A stretch of 64,000 bases of DNA from Photobacterium halotolerans DSM 18316 (GTDB taxonomy: Bacteria > Pseudomonadota > Gammaproteobacteria > Enterobacterales > Vibrionaceae): contig NZ_KE384319.1 in NCBI RefSeq assembly GCF_000425165.1, positions 558,001 through 622,000 on the forward strand, in the 5' to 3' direction. Numbering within the stretch: the stretch's first letter is position 1; each line of letters opens with the position of its first letter. Below the pieces are notes generated by a model. It worked only from the letters and a program-made list of their open reading frames with translations. It was not told the DNA's origin and ran no database searches. Both the position numbers and the translations under genes were made by a program. Positions 16,295 to 26,090 of the stretch are shown here, one piece after another.

Positions 16295-18577
16295 ATGAAT
16301 TTAAAGAAGATTAACGAATACCCGAAATACTGGGCCGAGTGCTATGGAACAGCGCCGTTTCTGCCGACTACGCGTGAAGAAATGGACGCGTTAGGCTGGG
16401 ATAGCTGTGACATTATCATTGTGACCGGTGATGCGTATGTCGATCACCCGAGCTTTGGCATGGCGGTGATCGGTCGGGTACTGGAAGCTCAGGGGTTCCG
16501 TGTCGGGATTATCGCTCAGCCCGAGTGGAACAATAAAGATGCCTTTATGGCGCTGGGTCAGCCGAACCTGTATTTCGGGATTACAGCCGGCAACATGGAC
16601 TCGATGATCAACCGTTATACGGCGGATCGCAAGCTGCGCCATGATGATGCCTATACCCCGGACAATGTAGGCGGCAAGCGTCCTGACCGCGCGGTGCTGG
16701 TGTATTCGCAGCGTTGCCGTGAAGCCTATAAAGACACCCCGATTGTGCTGGGTGGCATTGAAGCCAGCCTGCGCCGTCTGGCGCATTATGATTACTGGTC
16801 TGATAAAGTGCGCCGTTCCGTGCTGTTTGATGCCAAAGCAGACATTCTGCTATTCGGTAATGCCGAGCGGGCACTGGTTGAAGTGTCGCACCGCATTGCC
16901 AGCGGCGAAGACATCAGCACCATGACAGATATCGCGGGTACGGCGGTGATCCTGAAAGAAGCGCCTGCCCATTATAAAATTATCGATTCAACGCGCATCG
17001 ATAAGCCCGGCAAATCTATGGTGATGCCTAATCCGTACGCCACGGAAGAAGTCTGCGAGACCAATAAGTCCAAAGCTGAGGCTGAACCAGTGAAAGCTCA
17101 GACGGTGCAGATTCAGCCGTCGCGTCACGACGCCTTTACCAGCGCCGTGCGTTTGCCTTCTTTTGAGAAACTGCGCAACGACCGCATTTTGTACGCCCAT
17201 GCCAGCCGCGTGATGCACCTGGAAGCGAACCCTTATTCTGCCCGTGCGCTGATCCAGCTGCACGGAGACCGTGAATTATGGGTCAATAAGCCGCCTATCC
17301 CGCTCACCACCGAAGAAATGGATTTTGTGTTTGGCCTGTCGTACGCGCGGGTGCCGCACCCTTCTTATGGTAAAGCCAAGATTCCGGCTTATGACATGAT
17401 CAAGACCAGTGTCAACATCATGCGAGGCTGTTTCGGTGGCTGTTCTTTCTGTTCGATTACCGAGCACGAAGGCCGGATTATTCAGAACCGCTCTCACGAG
17501 TCGATTTTGCAGGAGCTGGAAGACATCCGCGACAAAGTGCCCGGCTTTACCGGCACCATTTCCGATTTGGGTGGCCCGACGGCGAACATGTACCGCCTGG
17601 GTTGTTCTGATCCGCGTGCCGAGAAGAACTGCCGTCGTCCGTCGTGCATCTTCCCGAAAATCTGTGAGAAGCTGGATACCGACCACAAACACACCATAGA
17701 TCTGTACCGCAAAGCCCGGGAAGTGAAAGGGATCAAGAAAGTGATGATCGCCTCAGGTGTGCGTTACGATCTGGCTATCGAATCACCGGAATACATTAAA
17801 GAGCTGGTGACCCACCATGTGGGTGGTTATCTGAAAATCGCGCCTGAGCATACCGAAAAAGGCACGCTGGATCTGATGATGAAACCGGGAATGGGCACCT
17901 ATGACCGCTTCAAAGAGCTGTTTGAAAAATACAGCGCTGAAGCCGGCAAGAAGCAATATCTGATCCCGTACTTTATTTCGGCCCATCCGGGTTCAACCGA
18001 TGACGACATGCTGCATCTGGCATTGTGGCTCAAGAAAAATGATTACCAGTGCGATCAGGTACAGAACTTCTACCCGTCGCCGATGTGTAATGCCACGGCC
18101 ATGTATCACTCGGAAACGAACCCGCTGAAGCGCGTGAAGTACAAGCAGCGGGAAGATCTGTTTGTGGCCAAAGGCGAGCGTCAGCGTCGTCTGCATAAAG
18201 CCTTGCTACGTTACCATGATCCGGCTAACTGGCCTCTGATCCGTGAAGCCTTGATCAGCATGGGTAAAAAACACCTGATCGGCGACCGCGCCGACTGTCT
18301 GGTGCCCGCTGAAGGCAGCGACGCAGCCCTGACACCTGCAACCCGTCGCGGTTCAAGCCGTCACGGTGCCAAGCGTTTCGCCACCAAGCACCCGAATCAG
18401 CCGGATATCCGTAAAGACGGAACGACACAACGCAAGGGTCCAGGTAAACCGAAAACCCAGGCTGGCAGCAGCGCTCAGGGTAGCGGCAAACCACAAGGCG
18501 CTGGCAAACGCCCGTCATCGCCGGGTAAGCCTCAGTCTCGCGGCAAGCCGTCAGCCAAACGTGGCGCACGGGCCTGA
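16295..18577 (+). CDS. ygiQ: YgiQ family radical SAM protein
   Basis: A 760-residue YgiQ homologue. The N-terminal UPF0313 region ([40 protein letters not shown]) is followed by the radical-SAM cluster motif CFGGCSFC at about 378-385. The C-terminal 130 residues are basic and low-complexity (Lys, Gly, Pro, Ser). Radical SAM chemistry is certain from the motif; the substrate of YgiQ is not established. I chose ATG 16295, since the in-frame extension to 16250 runs into integrase coding. The phage integration site lies immediately upstream, so its native promoter may have been replaced. Confidence 0.93.
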   Translation: MNLKKINEYPKYWAECYGTAPFLPTTREEMDALGWDSCDIIIVTGDAYVDHPSFGMAVIGRVLEAQGFRVGIIAQPEWNNKDAFMALGQPNLYFGITAGNMDSMINRYTADRKLRHDDAYTPDNVGGKRPDRAVLVYSQRCREAYKDTPIVLGGIEASLRRLAHYDYWSDKVRRSVLFDAKADILLFGNAERALVEVSHRIASGEDISTMTDIAGTAVILKEAPAHYKIIDSTRIDKPGKSMVMPNPYATEEVCETNKSKAEAEPVKAQTVQIQPSRHDAFTSAVRLPSFEKLRNDRILYAHASRVMHLEANPYSARALIQLHGDRELWVNKPPIPLTTEEMDFVFGLSYARVPHPSYGKAKIPAYDMIKTSVNIMRGCFGGCSFCSITEHEGRIIQNRSHESILQELEDIRDKVPGFTGTISDLGGPTANMYRLGCSDPRAEKNCRRPSCIFPKICEKLDTDHKHTIDLYRKAREVKGIKKVMIASGVRYDLAIESPEYIKELVTHHVGGYLKIAPEHTEKGTLDLMMKPGMGTYDRFKELFEKYSAEAGKKQYLIPYFISAHPGSTDDDMLHLALWLKKNDYQCDQVQNFYPSPMCNATAMYHSETNPLKRVKYKQREDLFVAKGERQRRLHKALLRYHDPANWPLIREALISMGKKHLIGDRADCLVPAEGSDAALTPATRRGSSRHGAKRFATKHPNQPDIRKDGTTQRKGPGKPKTQAGSSAQGSGKPQGAGKRPSSPGKPQSRGKPSAKRGARA

Positions 18578-18613
18578 TACCGAGCCCGAGCCCAGCTGCT
18601 TTAAAAAAGATAA

Positions 18614-18646
18614 AAAAAGGCAAGAGCGATGCTCTTGCCTTTTTCA
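18614..18646. terminator. Bidirectional terminator between ygiQ and the ectoine operon
   Basis: AAAAAGGCAAGAGC (18614-18627) pairs with GCTCTTGCCTTTTT (18631-18644), loop GAT. A-run on one side and T-run on the other let it stop both convergent transcripts. Confidence 0.92.
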
Positions 18647-18676
18647 TTTCAGGGGGGAAATAGATGTTATTTAATG

Positions 18677-20110
18677 CTAGGCAACGACTTTCTCTGCCGT
18701 TGCAGCAGTTGATCTATCACTCATGAAGCTCTCATGCAGCGCACAAATTGCGCCGTGATAGTCACTGTCTTTCACCACAAACTGCACGTCAACGTTACGC
18801 AGGGAAGCGTGAGCAGCTTTCGGGCTGATATCTTTATCCAGCAGGGTCAATACACCCTGACTCATGGTTTTATTGGTATCGATAGCCGACCCAATCACCG
18901 AAATCAGCGCCACCATTTTTCCGGTGATCTTCGCCTTCGGATAACGCTTCTCTGCTTTGGCCAGCACCTTGTTCTGGCTTGATGTACTGCCGTCCAGATA
19001 ATAAGTCACAGAGTTGGCGTTCATCTCTTTACTGATCAGCTGGACGTTCTCTTCGCGGATGATTTCCATCAGCTCATAGCTGACGTCTTCCACCTGACCG
19101 ACCATCGCCTGGTCAAACAAATGCAGCGCAAAGACCTTATCCCGGCCGGCAATAATCTCGGCTTTACCCGTATTAGGCTGGTAATGCTGAGAAATTAAGG
19201 TGCCCGGATGTTCTGGCTCAAAGGTATTTTTCACCGCCAGCTCAATACCGGCACGACGAAGTCCTGAAGCGGCGTTAGGGTGAATCGCTTCCATGCCCAG
19301 GTTGGCCAGCTGGTCAGCAACGTCATAGTTACTTTTTCCAATCGGGCGGACATGCTCAGGGCCAACGATACGGGGGTCGGCGCTGCTCAGGTGATACTCT
19401 TTGTGGATCACCGCGCGGCTTGCCTTGCTCAATACCGCCAGACGACTGAATGTCATCTCACTGTAACCGCGATCATAAGTCTTCATCAGACCTTCATCGC
19501 AGTAAACATAGCCGGTAACGATTGGCAGTTCTTTGCTCAGATCGATATCTTTGATCGCATCCAGAATCACCGCATCCAGATCGCCCTGGACATTGTTCTC
19601 AGCGCCCCAGCCCGACAAATCAACAAAGCGAGAGTTAATACCCACGTTATTCAGCATCAGCGTGGTATTAAAGGCAGAATGCGCTTCACCAATGGAAGAC
19701 AGAAACTCGCGGATTTGCGGCAGATAACTGGTCAGAGAAAACTGTCCGTACTGACAGGTTTCCAGAATATTCTCGATACAGGTAATAGCGTTAGCAATAC
19801 GCTCTTTGACAAAATTATCGGCACGGTTACGACAGAACAACTCGGGAAACATAGTGTCGTTAATCAGCAGCATACGCTGCTCCAGTGCTTTCAATTTCTC
19901 GCGCCACACATCATTGCGTTCTGCAATGTAGCGGAAGATGCCCGGTTCACCGGTTCGCTTGCATTCCAACAGTGCGTCAGTGATACCGCCATAGGCCGAA
20001 ACAACAAACATACGTTGATAAGGATTGTCTGGATAGAGCAGGATATTGTCCATTACCGCATCGAACGCAGACATGGAAGTACCGCCAATCTTTTCAACGG
20101 TATGAGTCAT
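18677..20110 (-). CDS. ask: Aspartate kinase of the ectoine operon
   Basis: A 477-residue aspartate kinase that phosphorylates aspartate to feed aspartate semialdehyde into ectoine synthesis. It begins MTHTVEKIGGTSMSAFDAVM, the kinase phosphate-binding start of the Ask_ect type, and ends in ACT-like regulatory segments. Placement behind ectC is typical of Vibrio ectABC-ask operons, where this isoenzyme is thought to escape feedback by lysine or threonine. Start 20110 follows AAAAGGAGTTACC; an in-frame ATG at 20131 lies in front of that ribosome site. Convergent with ygiQ. Confidence 0.95.
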   Translation of the reverse strand: MTHTVEKIGGTSMSAFDAVMDNILLYPDNPYQRMFVVSAYGGITDALLECKRTGEPGIFRYIAERNDVWREKLKALEQRMLLINDTMFPELFCRNRADNFVKERIANAITCIENILETCQYGQFSLTSYLPQIREFLSSIGEAHSAFNTTLMLNNVGINSRFVDLSGWGAENNVQGDLDAVILDAIKDIDLSKELPIVTGYVYCDEGLMKTYDRGYSEMTFSRLAVLSKASRAVIHKEYHLSSADPRIVGPEHVRPIGKSNYDVADQLANLGMEAIHPNAASGLRRAGIELAVKNTFEPEHPGTLISQHYQPNTGKAEIIAGRDKVFALHLFDQAMVGQVEDVSYELMEIIREENVQLISKEMNANSVTYYLDGSTSSQNKVLAKAEKRYPKAKITGKMVALISVIGSAIDTNKTMSQGVLTLLDKDISPKAAHASLRNVDVQFVVKDSDYHGAICALHESFMSDRSTAATAEKVVA

Positions 20111-20166
20111 GGTAACTCCTTTTATTTTCATCAGCTAAGCGGGAGCGCTTAGCCTGATGGTTTTGA

Positions 20167-20186
20167 AAGGCGGTTTGCACCGCCTT
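20167..20186 (-). promoter_or_regulatory. Hairpin between ectC and ask
   Basis: AAGGCGG (20167-20173) and CCGCCTT (20180-20186) form a short stem in the 137-base gap of the operon. Lacking a T-run, it may lower the ask transcript level or protect the upstream mRNA rather than terminate. Confidence 0.4.
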
Positions 20187-20247
20187 CCGGTAACCCTCAG
20201 GTTGATATCGCAAGGAGGGTTAATCACTTGCGTCAATACAGCTGTGA

Positions 20248-20643
20248 TTATTCTGCTGCTGGGTATACACCGTCTTTGTCGTGGACTTCCATGCCCGTCA
20301 ATGGCGGGTTGAACACACAAGCCATCACCATATCGACACCTTTATTGGCGCGCAGCTGATGTTCATCATGCTTATCCAGGACATACAGGGTGCCTGGCTT
20401 GATCTCGTAAGTCTTGCCATCGGCTGTGGTCTGGATTTCCCCTTCACCCGACACGCAATACACAGATTCCAGATGGTTCTTGTAATGAATGTGTGTATCG
20501 GTATTGGCAAAGATAGTGGTGATGTGGAACGAAAAGCCCATGTTGTCATCACGCAGCAGCATGCGGACACTTTCCCAGTTACCGTTTTCAGCCACTACCC
20601 GGCGTTCGCTGTTCTGGCACTCTTCAAGGGTGCGTACAATCAT
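20248..20643 (-). CDS. ectC: L-ectoine synthase
   Basis: A 131-residue cupin that cyclises N-gamma-acetyl-diaminobutyrate to ectoine, a compatible solute for osmotic stress. The start [20 protein letters not shown] and the metal-site region [20 protein letters not shown] are typical of EctC, as is the length. A good ribosome site (AAGGAGAATAAG) precedes the ATG. Only 11 bases separate it from ectB upstream; ask follows after a longer gap. Confidence 0.97.
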   Translation of the reverse strand: MIVRTLEECQNSERRVVAENGNWESVRMLLRDDNMGFSFHITTIFANTDTHIHYKNHLESVYCVSGEGEIQTTADGKTYEIKPGTLYVLDKHDEHQLRANKGVDMVMACVFNPPLTGMEVHDKDGVYPAAE

Positions 20644-20654
20644 TCTTATTCTCC

Positions 20655-21920
20655 TTAAGACGCTTTCTTCATGCTGGATTTTGCAAACTCGGCCACCGCT
20701 TTTTCAAAGATGTGCAGGCCTTTTTCCAGTTCCGCTTCACTGATTGTCAGCGGGCAGAAGAACTTCAGCACTTCATCGTTCGGACCGGCGGTTTCGATAA
20801 TCATGCCGTTTTCAAAACACAGCTTACCGATTGCACCTGCAAATTCACCATCGTGACAGGCAATACCCTGCATCAGACCGCGGCCTTTGATTTTTTCAAA
20901 TACTGCCGGGTACTGCTTAAGTACTTTTTGTAATGTAACGTTCAGCTGGGCAGCGCGTGCGTTGATGTGCTGCTCAAACTCGTCATTGTGCCAGTAGGCT
21001 TCAATAGCAACAGCGGCTGTCACGAACGCGTGATTGTTACCACGGAACGTACCGTTGTGCTCGCCCGGCAACCACTTGTCCAGTTCCGGCTTCAGCAGTA
21101 CCACTGCCATTGGCAGACCGTAACCACCGATAGATTTAGACAGGGTCACCATATCCGGTTTGATACCGGACGGCTCAAAGCTGAAGAATGTACCGGTACG
21201 GCCACAACCTGCCTGAATGTCGTCGACAATCAGCAGAATGTCGTGACGTTTACAGATAGCGCTCAGGCGCTGTAACCATTCGTTGGAAGCCACGTTCAGA
21301 CCACCCTCACCTTGTACGGTTTCGAGGATGACAGCAGCCGGTTTATCCAGGCCGCTGGAGTTATCAGTCAGCATAGCTTCAAACAGTGCCAGACCGTCCA
21401 GGTCAGCGTAACCTTCGTATGGCAGGCGGGTAACGCCGCTCAGTGCCATACCGGCACCACCACGGTGATGCTGGTTACCGGTAGCCGCCAGTGCACCGTA
21501 AGACACACCGTGGAAGCCGTTCGTGAAGGCAACGATGTTCTGGCGTCCTTTTACTTTACGCGCCAGTTTCAGTGCCGCTTCAACGGCGTTAGTACCGGTT
21601 GGGCCAGTAAACTGTACTTTGTAGTCCAGACCGCGAGGGGTCAGGATGTAATTCTTCAGGTTTTCAAGAAATGTCGCTTTTGCTTCGGAATGCATATCCA
21701 AACCGTGCGTCAGGCCATCTTGATCGATGTAATCCATCAGTGCTTTTTTCAGCACCGGGTTATTATGGCCATAGTTCAACGCACCAGCGCCTGCCAGGAA
21801 ATCCAGGTAACGCTCACCTTCGCTGGTGTTCAACCAGCAACCCTTTGCGGATGAGAACACCACCGGGAAGTTTTTGGCGTAACATTGAACATTTGATTCC
21901 TGCGCATTAAAGATATTCAT
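20655..21920 (-). CDS. ectB: Diaminobutyrate-2-oxoglutarate transaminase
   Basis: A 421-residue PLP-dependent class III aminotransferase converting aspartate semialdehyde to L-2,4-diaminobutyrate, using glutamate as amino donor. Visible motifs are [19 protein letters not shown], the [15 protein letters not shown] block and the PLP lysine in [12 protein letters not shown]. Full length for EctB. It lies between ectA (23 bases upstream) and ectC in the operon. Confidence 0.97.
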   Translation of the reverse strand: MNIFNAQESNVQCYAKNFPVVFSSAKGCWLNTSEGERYLDFLAGAGALNYGHNNPVLKKALMDYIDQDGLTHGLDMHSEAKATFLENLKNYILTPRGLDYKVQFTGPTGTNAVEAALKLARKVKGRQNIVAFTNGFHGVSYGALAATGNQHHRGGAGMALSGVTRLPYEGYADLDGLALFEAMLTDNSSGLDKPAAVILETVQGEGGLNVASNEWLQRLSAICKRHDILLIVDDIQAGCGRTGTFFSFEPSGIKPDMVTLSKSIGGYGLPMAVVLLKPELDKWLPGEHNGTFRGNNHAFVTAAVAIEAYWHNDEFEQHINARAAQLNVTLQKVLKQYPAVFEKIKGRGLMQGIACHDGEFAGAIGKLCFENGMIIETAGPNDEVLKFFCPLTISEAELEKGLHIFEKAVAEFAKSSMKKAS

Positions 21921-21943
21921 GACTTATCCTGTTTTGTCGTGAT

Positions 21944-22492
21944 TTATTGTTTAAGTGGAATGCGATAGAGATATTCCGAGTCGTGTTCACCGTCGAAATG
22001 CTTCTCTTCGTCAAGGAACAGCGAGACTTCACCTAAGTTACCGTTCGCCTGATCCACCTTCTTAAACAACGCCCAAGAGGCTTTATTGAGGCGGGTGATG
22101 GTCGTTTCGATACAGCGAATATCGCTGAGATCATCACGCGCCAGCAGTTGTTGAATCATCTTGAAAGCGAGCCCTTTACCACGCGCCTTCTCGCCGACAG
22201 CAACCTGCCATATAAACAGAGTGTTTTCCTTTTCAGGGACTCTGTAAGCCGAGACAAACCCTGCCATCTCACCGTCTGATTCAGCAACAATACATGTGTC
22301 TTTGAAGTGAGTGGTCTGCAGGAAATTGCAGTAAGAGGAGTTGGTGTCTAATGGGGGACAAGATTCGATCAGTGAATGCACTCGATTACCATCTGTTCGT
22401 TCCGGTTTTCGAAAAACAAACTCTTCCTGAGTCTTAGTCGATGTTTCTGGGGCTAATGCCCATGGTGCCATTGTAATCATTGGTCGCCACAT
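21944..22492 (-). CDS. ectA: Diaminobutyrate acetyltransferase
   Basis: A 182-residue GNAT acetyltransferase that transfers acetyl from acetyl-CoA to diaminobutyrate, the first dedicated ectoine step. The N-terminal FVFRKPERTDGNRVHSLIES and the acetyl-CoA loop VAVGEKARGKGLAFKMIQQL are typical. The start is uncertain: ATG 22492, 22480 and 22471 are all in frame, none has a strong ribosome site, and EctA homology begins only near residue 25. It is the first gene of the ectABC-ask operon, so salt-responsive control should lie upstream of 22492. Confidence 0.95.
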   Translation of the reverse strand: MWRPMITMAPWALAPETSTKTQEEFVFRKPERTDGNRVHSLIESCPPLDTNSSYCNFLQTTHFKDTCIVAESDGEMAGFVSAYRVPEKENTLFIWQVAVGEKARGKGLAFKMIQQLLARDDLSDIRCIETTITRLNKASWALFKKVDQANGNLGEVSLFLDEEKHFDGEHDSEYLYRIPLKQ

Positions 22493-22835
22493 TGTTTAGT
22501 GCTCTAATGAATTCAAGAACAATTATAGGGACTGAAACGATAAGATCAACCCCAATATTTTTATCAAGCCTCTGATTTTATCGATAAGCCATTGATATAT
22601 ATCTGGTTAATACCTAAAAATGATTACAAATCGAATAATTACAGAACTAATCATATTACTGTCATTAAAGCGACATCAAGCCGCGATAAGTGAGATCTGC
22701 TGACCAGAAATGCTCAAATCAGCCGCAGGGGAATGAGAGAATGGCGTTGCAAGCCGCGCTGTCGCCAGACTCAAGCGACTTGACGTTGAAGACATAAAGA
22801 AGGAAAAAAACACCGAATCCGTTAATTGCCAGCCA
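22493..22835. other. Upstream region of the ectoine operon
   Basis: The part next to ectA (22500-22680) is strongly AT-rich and must hold the ectoine promoter, read leftward. No clean -35/-10 pair or CosR-like palindrome was certain. The part near 22680-22835 follows the small membrane protein gene and shows no coding region. Confidence 0.5.
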
Positions 22836-22991
22836 TTACCTGGCCAGCTCTGTTGCCATAAAAACTGCAATAGCAATAACAGCACAGATCAGCATGCCAA
22901 TGTACAGCTTTTTCTGATGGCGCTCGTCTAAAAATCGAGCCATGACTACCGCCGCTGCAATCAGCAGGATTATCACTACAAATTTAAGCAT
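22836..22991 (-). CDS. Small membrane protein, 51 residues
   Basis: A short gene reading MLKFVVIILLIAAAVVMARF at its start, then a charged turn (LDERHQKK) and a second hydrophobic stretch (LYIGMLICAVIAIAVFMATE). It has two predicted membrane helices with a short cytoplasmic loop. The start is supported by a very strong ribosome site, GGGGGAGG, 5 bases before the ATG. It stands alone between the ectoine operon and the diguanylate cyclase. No family recognised. Confidence 0.75.
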   Translation of the reverse strand: MLKFVVIILLIAAAVVMARFLDERHQKKLYIGMLICAVIAIAVFMATELAR

Positions 22992-23094
22992 GCCTCCCCC
23001 TGTGGGTGTTTGTTAATCGCCTGATTGTTATATCAAGGATATGTCCGTCTCTGAAATTCACGGCCGACTCTTCAACTTAGCACCAATTACAGAA

Positions 23095-24951
23095 TCAGGC
23101 TGTTACCGCGGCCGTTTCTGTACCTACTGAACACATTTCCGCGCTGAGCACTTGGTTCTTGCCCTGCGATTTCGCCTGGTACAGTGCCCGGTCTGCAGAC
23201 GAGATGGTCGATTCCATGCCCTTGCGTAAAGGGGCAAAACCAATGCTGACGGTAATAGCGCAGGATGTGCCTTCATTAACCTCAATGCGGCTGGCTTCTA
23301 CCTTTGCACGGAAATCATCCAATATCTTCAGGGCTGTTTCTGTGTCTGGTGCTTCCATTAGCACCGCAAACTCTTCACCGCCGTAGCGACACAATACAGC
23401 TTGTGCCGGAAAGCTGTGCTTCATCTGGCTCGCAATGTTCAGAATCACTTCGTCGCCAAGCAAATGGCCGTAGGTATCATTAACCGACTTAAAGTCGTCT
23501 ACATCAATCATGGCCAGAAAGTAGCCAGTGGTACTGTCCGCCAGTTTCTGATCCATATGCTGACGGAGACTGTTCTTATTTTTCAGCCCTGTCATCTGAT
23601 CTTCGCTGCGGATGTGCTGAGTCAAAAGTATCTGATTCAGCGCACTGAGCGTGTAGTTGGCAATCATTTTGGCAAAGAATGGGTAAGCCAGACCGGGCTG
23701 GCATATATACAGCACGCCGATCAGCTGACTGGCCGTATGCGGATTTTCATGCTGCCTTGCACTGTTGACTAAAGGCAGCCGTATACAGGGCTCGCTGGGC
23801 GCAATACGGCGGACAATATCATCCTGTTCTGGCTTGCAAAACCGGCCCAGCTGCTGACAACCGGCAATACGGCACAGTAAATCTGCCGGCACATTGGCCC
23901 GTAAGTTATGATAGGCCTCTTCCAGTACCCCTTCATTGGCATTCATCACGAAAAGATAGACCCTGCTACTGCCCATAGTATCGTTTAGTAACGCTGACAA
24001 CTGCTCGTGCAGTTCATCGAATTCCTGCGCCTCAATTAACTGGCCACCTACCTGATGAACGCGGGTATGCAGATAACCTGCCAGTAAAATGAAAAAGACG
24101 ACAGCCAGCAAGGTGCCGCCCACAGCGCCCATTTTCAAGGCATTGGACGCAATTTCACTATTATTGGTACCAGACAGTAACACCCAGTTAAAACGGTTAT
24201 TGGTATCGTAAACGCTGAATTTATACTGTCCATCGTATTGGTAAGAGGGAATATTACCGTGACCATCACCGGCCATGATGGTTGTCAGTAACTCAGAATT
24301 GATACTGACAGAGTCTACGCCTAAACGCTCTTTATCAGGATGAATAACCACCCTTTTCGTCTTCGGCTCAATAGCATAAACATAGCCCTTCTTCATTGTT
24401 TTCAGACCGGAAAGGTCATCGGACATCGCTCCGGCATCAAGCTCAATAATGATCCTGACGTTATTTTTCCCGGGTAGCGCCAGCTTTGTCACCAAGGCTA
24501 CACACCACTTTTGAGTACTATTACTGCGATAGAAATCAGACAGAAAAATATCACCGGTTTTCTGATCGTCAGAATACCAGGGCCGGTGTTTTACCCGCTC
24601 GTCAATCCCCGACAGGTGAAATCCGTCTGTAGCGTAATAATCTGAATCGACCAGTAATCCGACTTCCAGAAATTTATTCTGGTTTTTAACCACATAGTTA
24701 GCCGCATCAAGAAAGGCGGGTATTTTATCCGGGCCTTTCAGGATTTCAGATAATAAAAATAATTGATTCGTTGCCGCAATGTAATTCTGATCTAAATACC
24801 CTTTCGCCACATTCAAATTAGCCCGCGCCTGCGAGTATGCACTTTCCCGGATGGAACGATAATCTGAATATCCTAAATACACCAGTGCTGACACCAGCAG
24901 AACGAGCAATGGCAGAACCATTTTAATCAAATACTTAGGCTTAAAATCCAT
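23095..24951 (-). CDS. Cache-domain diguanylate cyclase
   Basis: A 618-residue inner-membrane enzyme predicted to make cyclic di-GMP. One membrane helix at about 9-29, a periplasmic dCache-like sensor (about 35-265, with YYATDGFHLSGIDERVKHRP and GDIFLSDFYRS), a second helix at about 272-295, a cytoplasmic linker region with several Cys (310-440), then a GGDEF domain (about 455-605). The active site is RYGGEEF, an active variant, and IDVDDFKSVNDTYGHLLGDE is present. The product-inhibition RxxD motif that normally precedes it is absent. The ligand of the Cache domain is unknown. Confidence 0.9.
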   Translation of the reverse strand: MDFKPKYLIKMVLPLLVLLVSALVYLGYSDYRSIRESAYSQARANLNVAKGYLDQNYIAATNQLFLLSEILKGPDKIPAFLDAANYVVKNQNKFLEVGLLVDSDYYATDGFHLSGIDERVKHRPWYSDDQKTGDIFLSDFYRSNSTQKWCVALVTKLALPGKNNVRIIIELDAGAMSDDLSGLKTMKKGYVYAIEPKTKRVVIHPDKERLGVDSVSINSELLTTIMAGDGHGNIPSYQYDGQYKFSVYDTNNRFNWVLLSGTNNSEIASNALKMGAVGGTLLAVVFFILLAGYLHTRVHQVGGQLIEAQEFDELHEQLSALLNDTMGSSRVYLFVMNANEGVLEEAYHNLRANVPADLLCRIAGCQQLGRFCKPEQDDIVRRIAPSEPCIRLPLVNSARQHENPHTASQLIGVLYICQPGLAYPFFAKMIANYTLSALNQILLTQHIRSEDQMTGLKNKNSLRQHMDQKLADSTTGYFLAMIDVDDFKSVNDTYGHLLGDEVILNIASQMKHSFPAQAVLCRYGGEEFAVLMEAPDTETALKILDDFRAKVEASRIEVNEGTSCAITVSIGFAPLRKGMESTISSADRALYQAKSQGKNQVLSAEMCSVGTETAAVTA

Positions 24952-25176
24952 TTAAAATATCTATTAAATAAAACAACGGTCAAAATATGAGTGTCCGCGA
25001 TTATATCTTAATCGCCGGATACCTGTCGCAGCCTAATTGTCAGATAGCCGTATGTCGTAACATTTTACGGTCGTTTCATTGCAATGAAGGAGTCACCGAT
25101 ACGACACCCGAATGTCATATTAGAAAATTAGTCTTATTTCTGACACTGAGACCTTGATATAAGGGTTAAATCGACT

Positions 25177-26031
25177 ATGGGAAAACACACCTACCGTACA
25201 CTCTGGTTATCAGACATACACTTAGGGAACAGAGATTGTAAAGTCGACTATCTGTTAGATTTTTTATCCCGCTATCAGGCCGATACCCTGATACTGGTTG
25301 GTGACATCGTTGACCTCTGGTCGCTGAAATCGCGGTTTCACTGGCCGGAAAGCCACACCAAAGCTGTCCGCCTGTTACTGGAACGAGCCGATCAGGGATG
25401 CCGGATCATCTATATTCCGGGTAACCACGACGAAGCCATCCGCAAATTTATTCAGTTTAATCTTGGCAATGTTGAACTGGCACACAACTACATCCACACC
25501 AGCGCAAACGGCAACCGCATTCTGGCTCTTCATGGCGATGAATTCGACAGCATGGTTTGCCACAGCAAACTGACCTCCTTACTGGGCGATGCCGGGTACG
25601 ATTTCCTGTTATTCTTAAATCGCTGGTTAAACCACTACCGCCGCTTAACCCGGCAACCATACTGGTCTCTGGCCAGTTACCTCAAGAGCAAAGTCGAAAA
25701 AGCCAACCTGGCGATTGCCAGGTTTCGCCATGCCGCTGTCACTATGGCCAAACACAAAGACGTCGATGCCATTGTCTGCGGCCACATACACCATCCGGAA
25801 ATTACCGAACAGGACGGCATCGTATACCTGAATGACGGGGATTGGATTGAAAACTGCACCTTTCTGGCCGAGCACCATGACGGCGTGATCGAACTGATTC
25901 AATGGACGGAACAGGCCAAATGCCTCGACAGCACGGAACGGTTTAAGATCAATCCTCAGATCACCAGCCTGTTTGACAAAGAGAAAGCGAAAGAGAAACA
26001 AAAAGAGAAGCAGAAAGAAAAAGTGGCCTGA
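25177..26031 (+). CDS. LpxH-like UDP-2,3-diacylglucosamine diphosphatase family phosphoesterase
   Basis: A 284-residue calcineurin-like metallophosphoesterase. Metal-binding motifs appear in order: LSDIHLGNRD, VGDIVDLW, IPGNHDE, LHGDEFD and CGHIHHPE, with NDGDWIEN behind. This is the pattern of LpxH/LpxH2-type enzymes that cut UDP-diacylglucosamine in lipid A synthesis, but genomes of this group often carry an additional LpxH, so the substrate of this copy is not certain. The C-terminus ends in an unusual Lys/Glu run (KEKAKEKQKEKQKEK). Convergent with the ydiJ-like gene. Confidence 0.82.
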   Translation: MGKHTYRTLWLSDIHLGNRDCKVDYLLDFLSRYQADTLILVGDIVDLWSLKSRFHWPESHTKAVRLLLERADQGCRIIYIPGNHDEAIRKFIQFNLGNVELAHNYIHTSANGNRILALHGDEFDSMVCHSKLTSLLGDAGYDFLLFLNRWLNHYRRLTRQPYWSLASYLKSKVEKANLAIARFRHAAVTMAKHKDVDAIVCGHIHHPEITEQDGIVYLNDGDWIENCTFLAEHHDGVIELIQWTEQAKCLDSTERFKINPQITSLFDKEKAKEKQKEKQKEKVA

Positions 26032-26035
26032 AAAA

Positions 26036-26062
26036 ACGGCGGAGGCCTGAGCACTCCGCCGT
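26036..26062. terminator. Hairpin between convergent phosphoesterase and ydiJ-like genes
   Basis: ACGGCGGAG (26036-26044) pairs with CTCCGCCGT (26054-26062). The A-run before it (26031-26036) becomes a T-run on the minus strand, so it best fits termination of the ydiJ-like transcript. Confidence 0.65.
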
Positions 26063-26090
26063 AACAGCGTTTATTGCAGACAGCCTGCTA

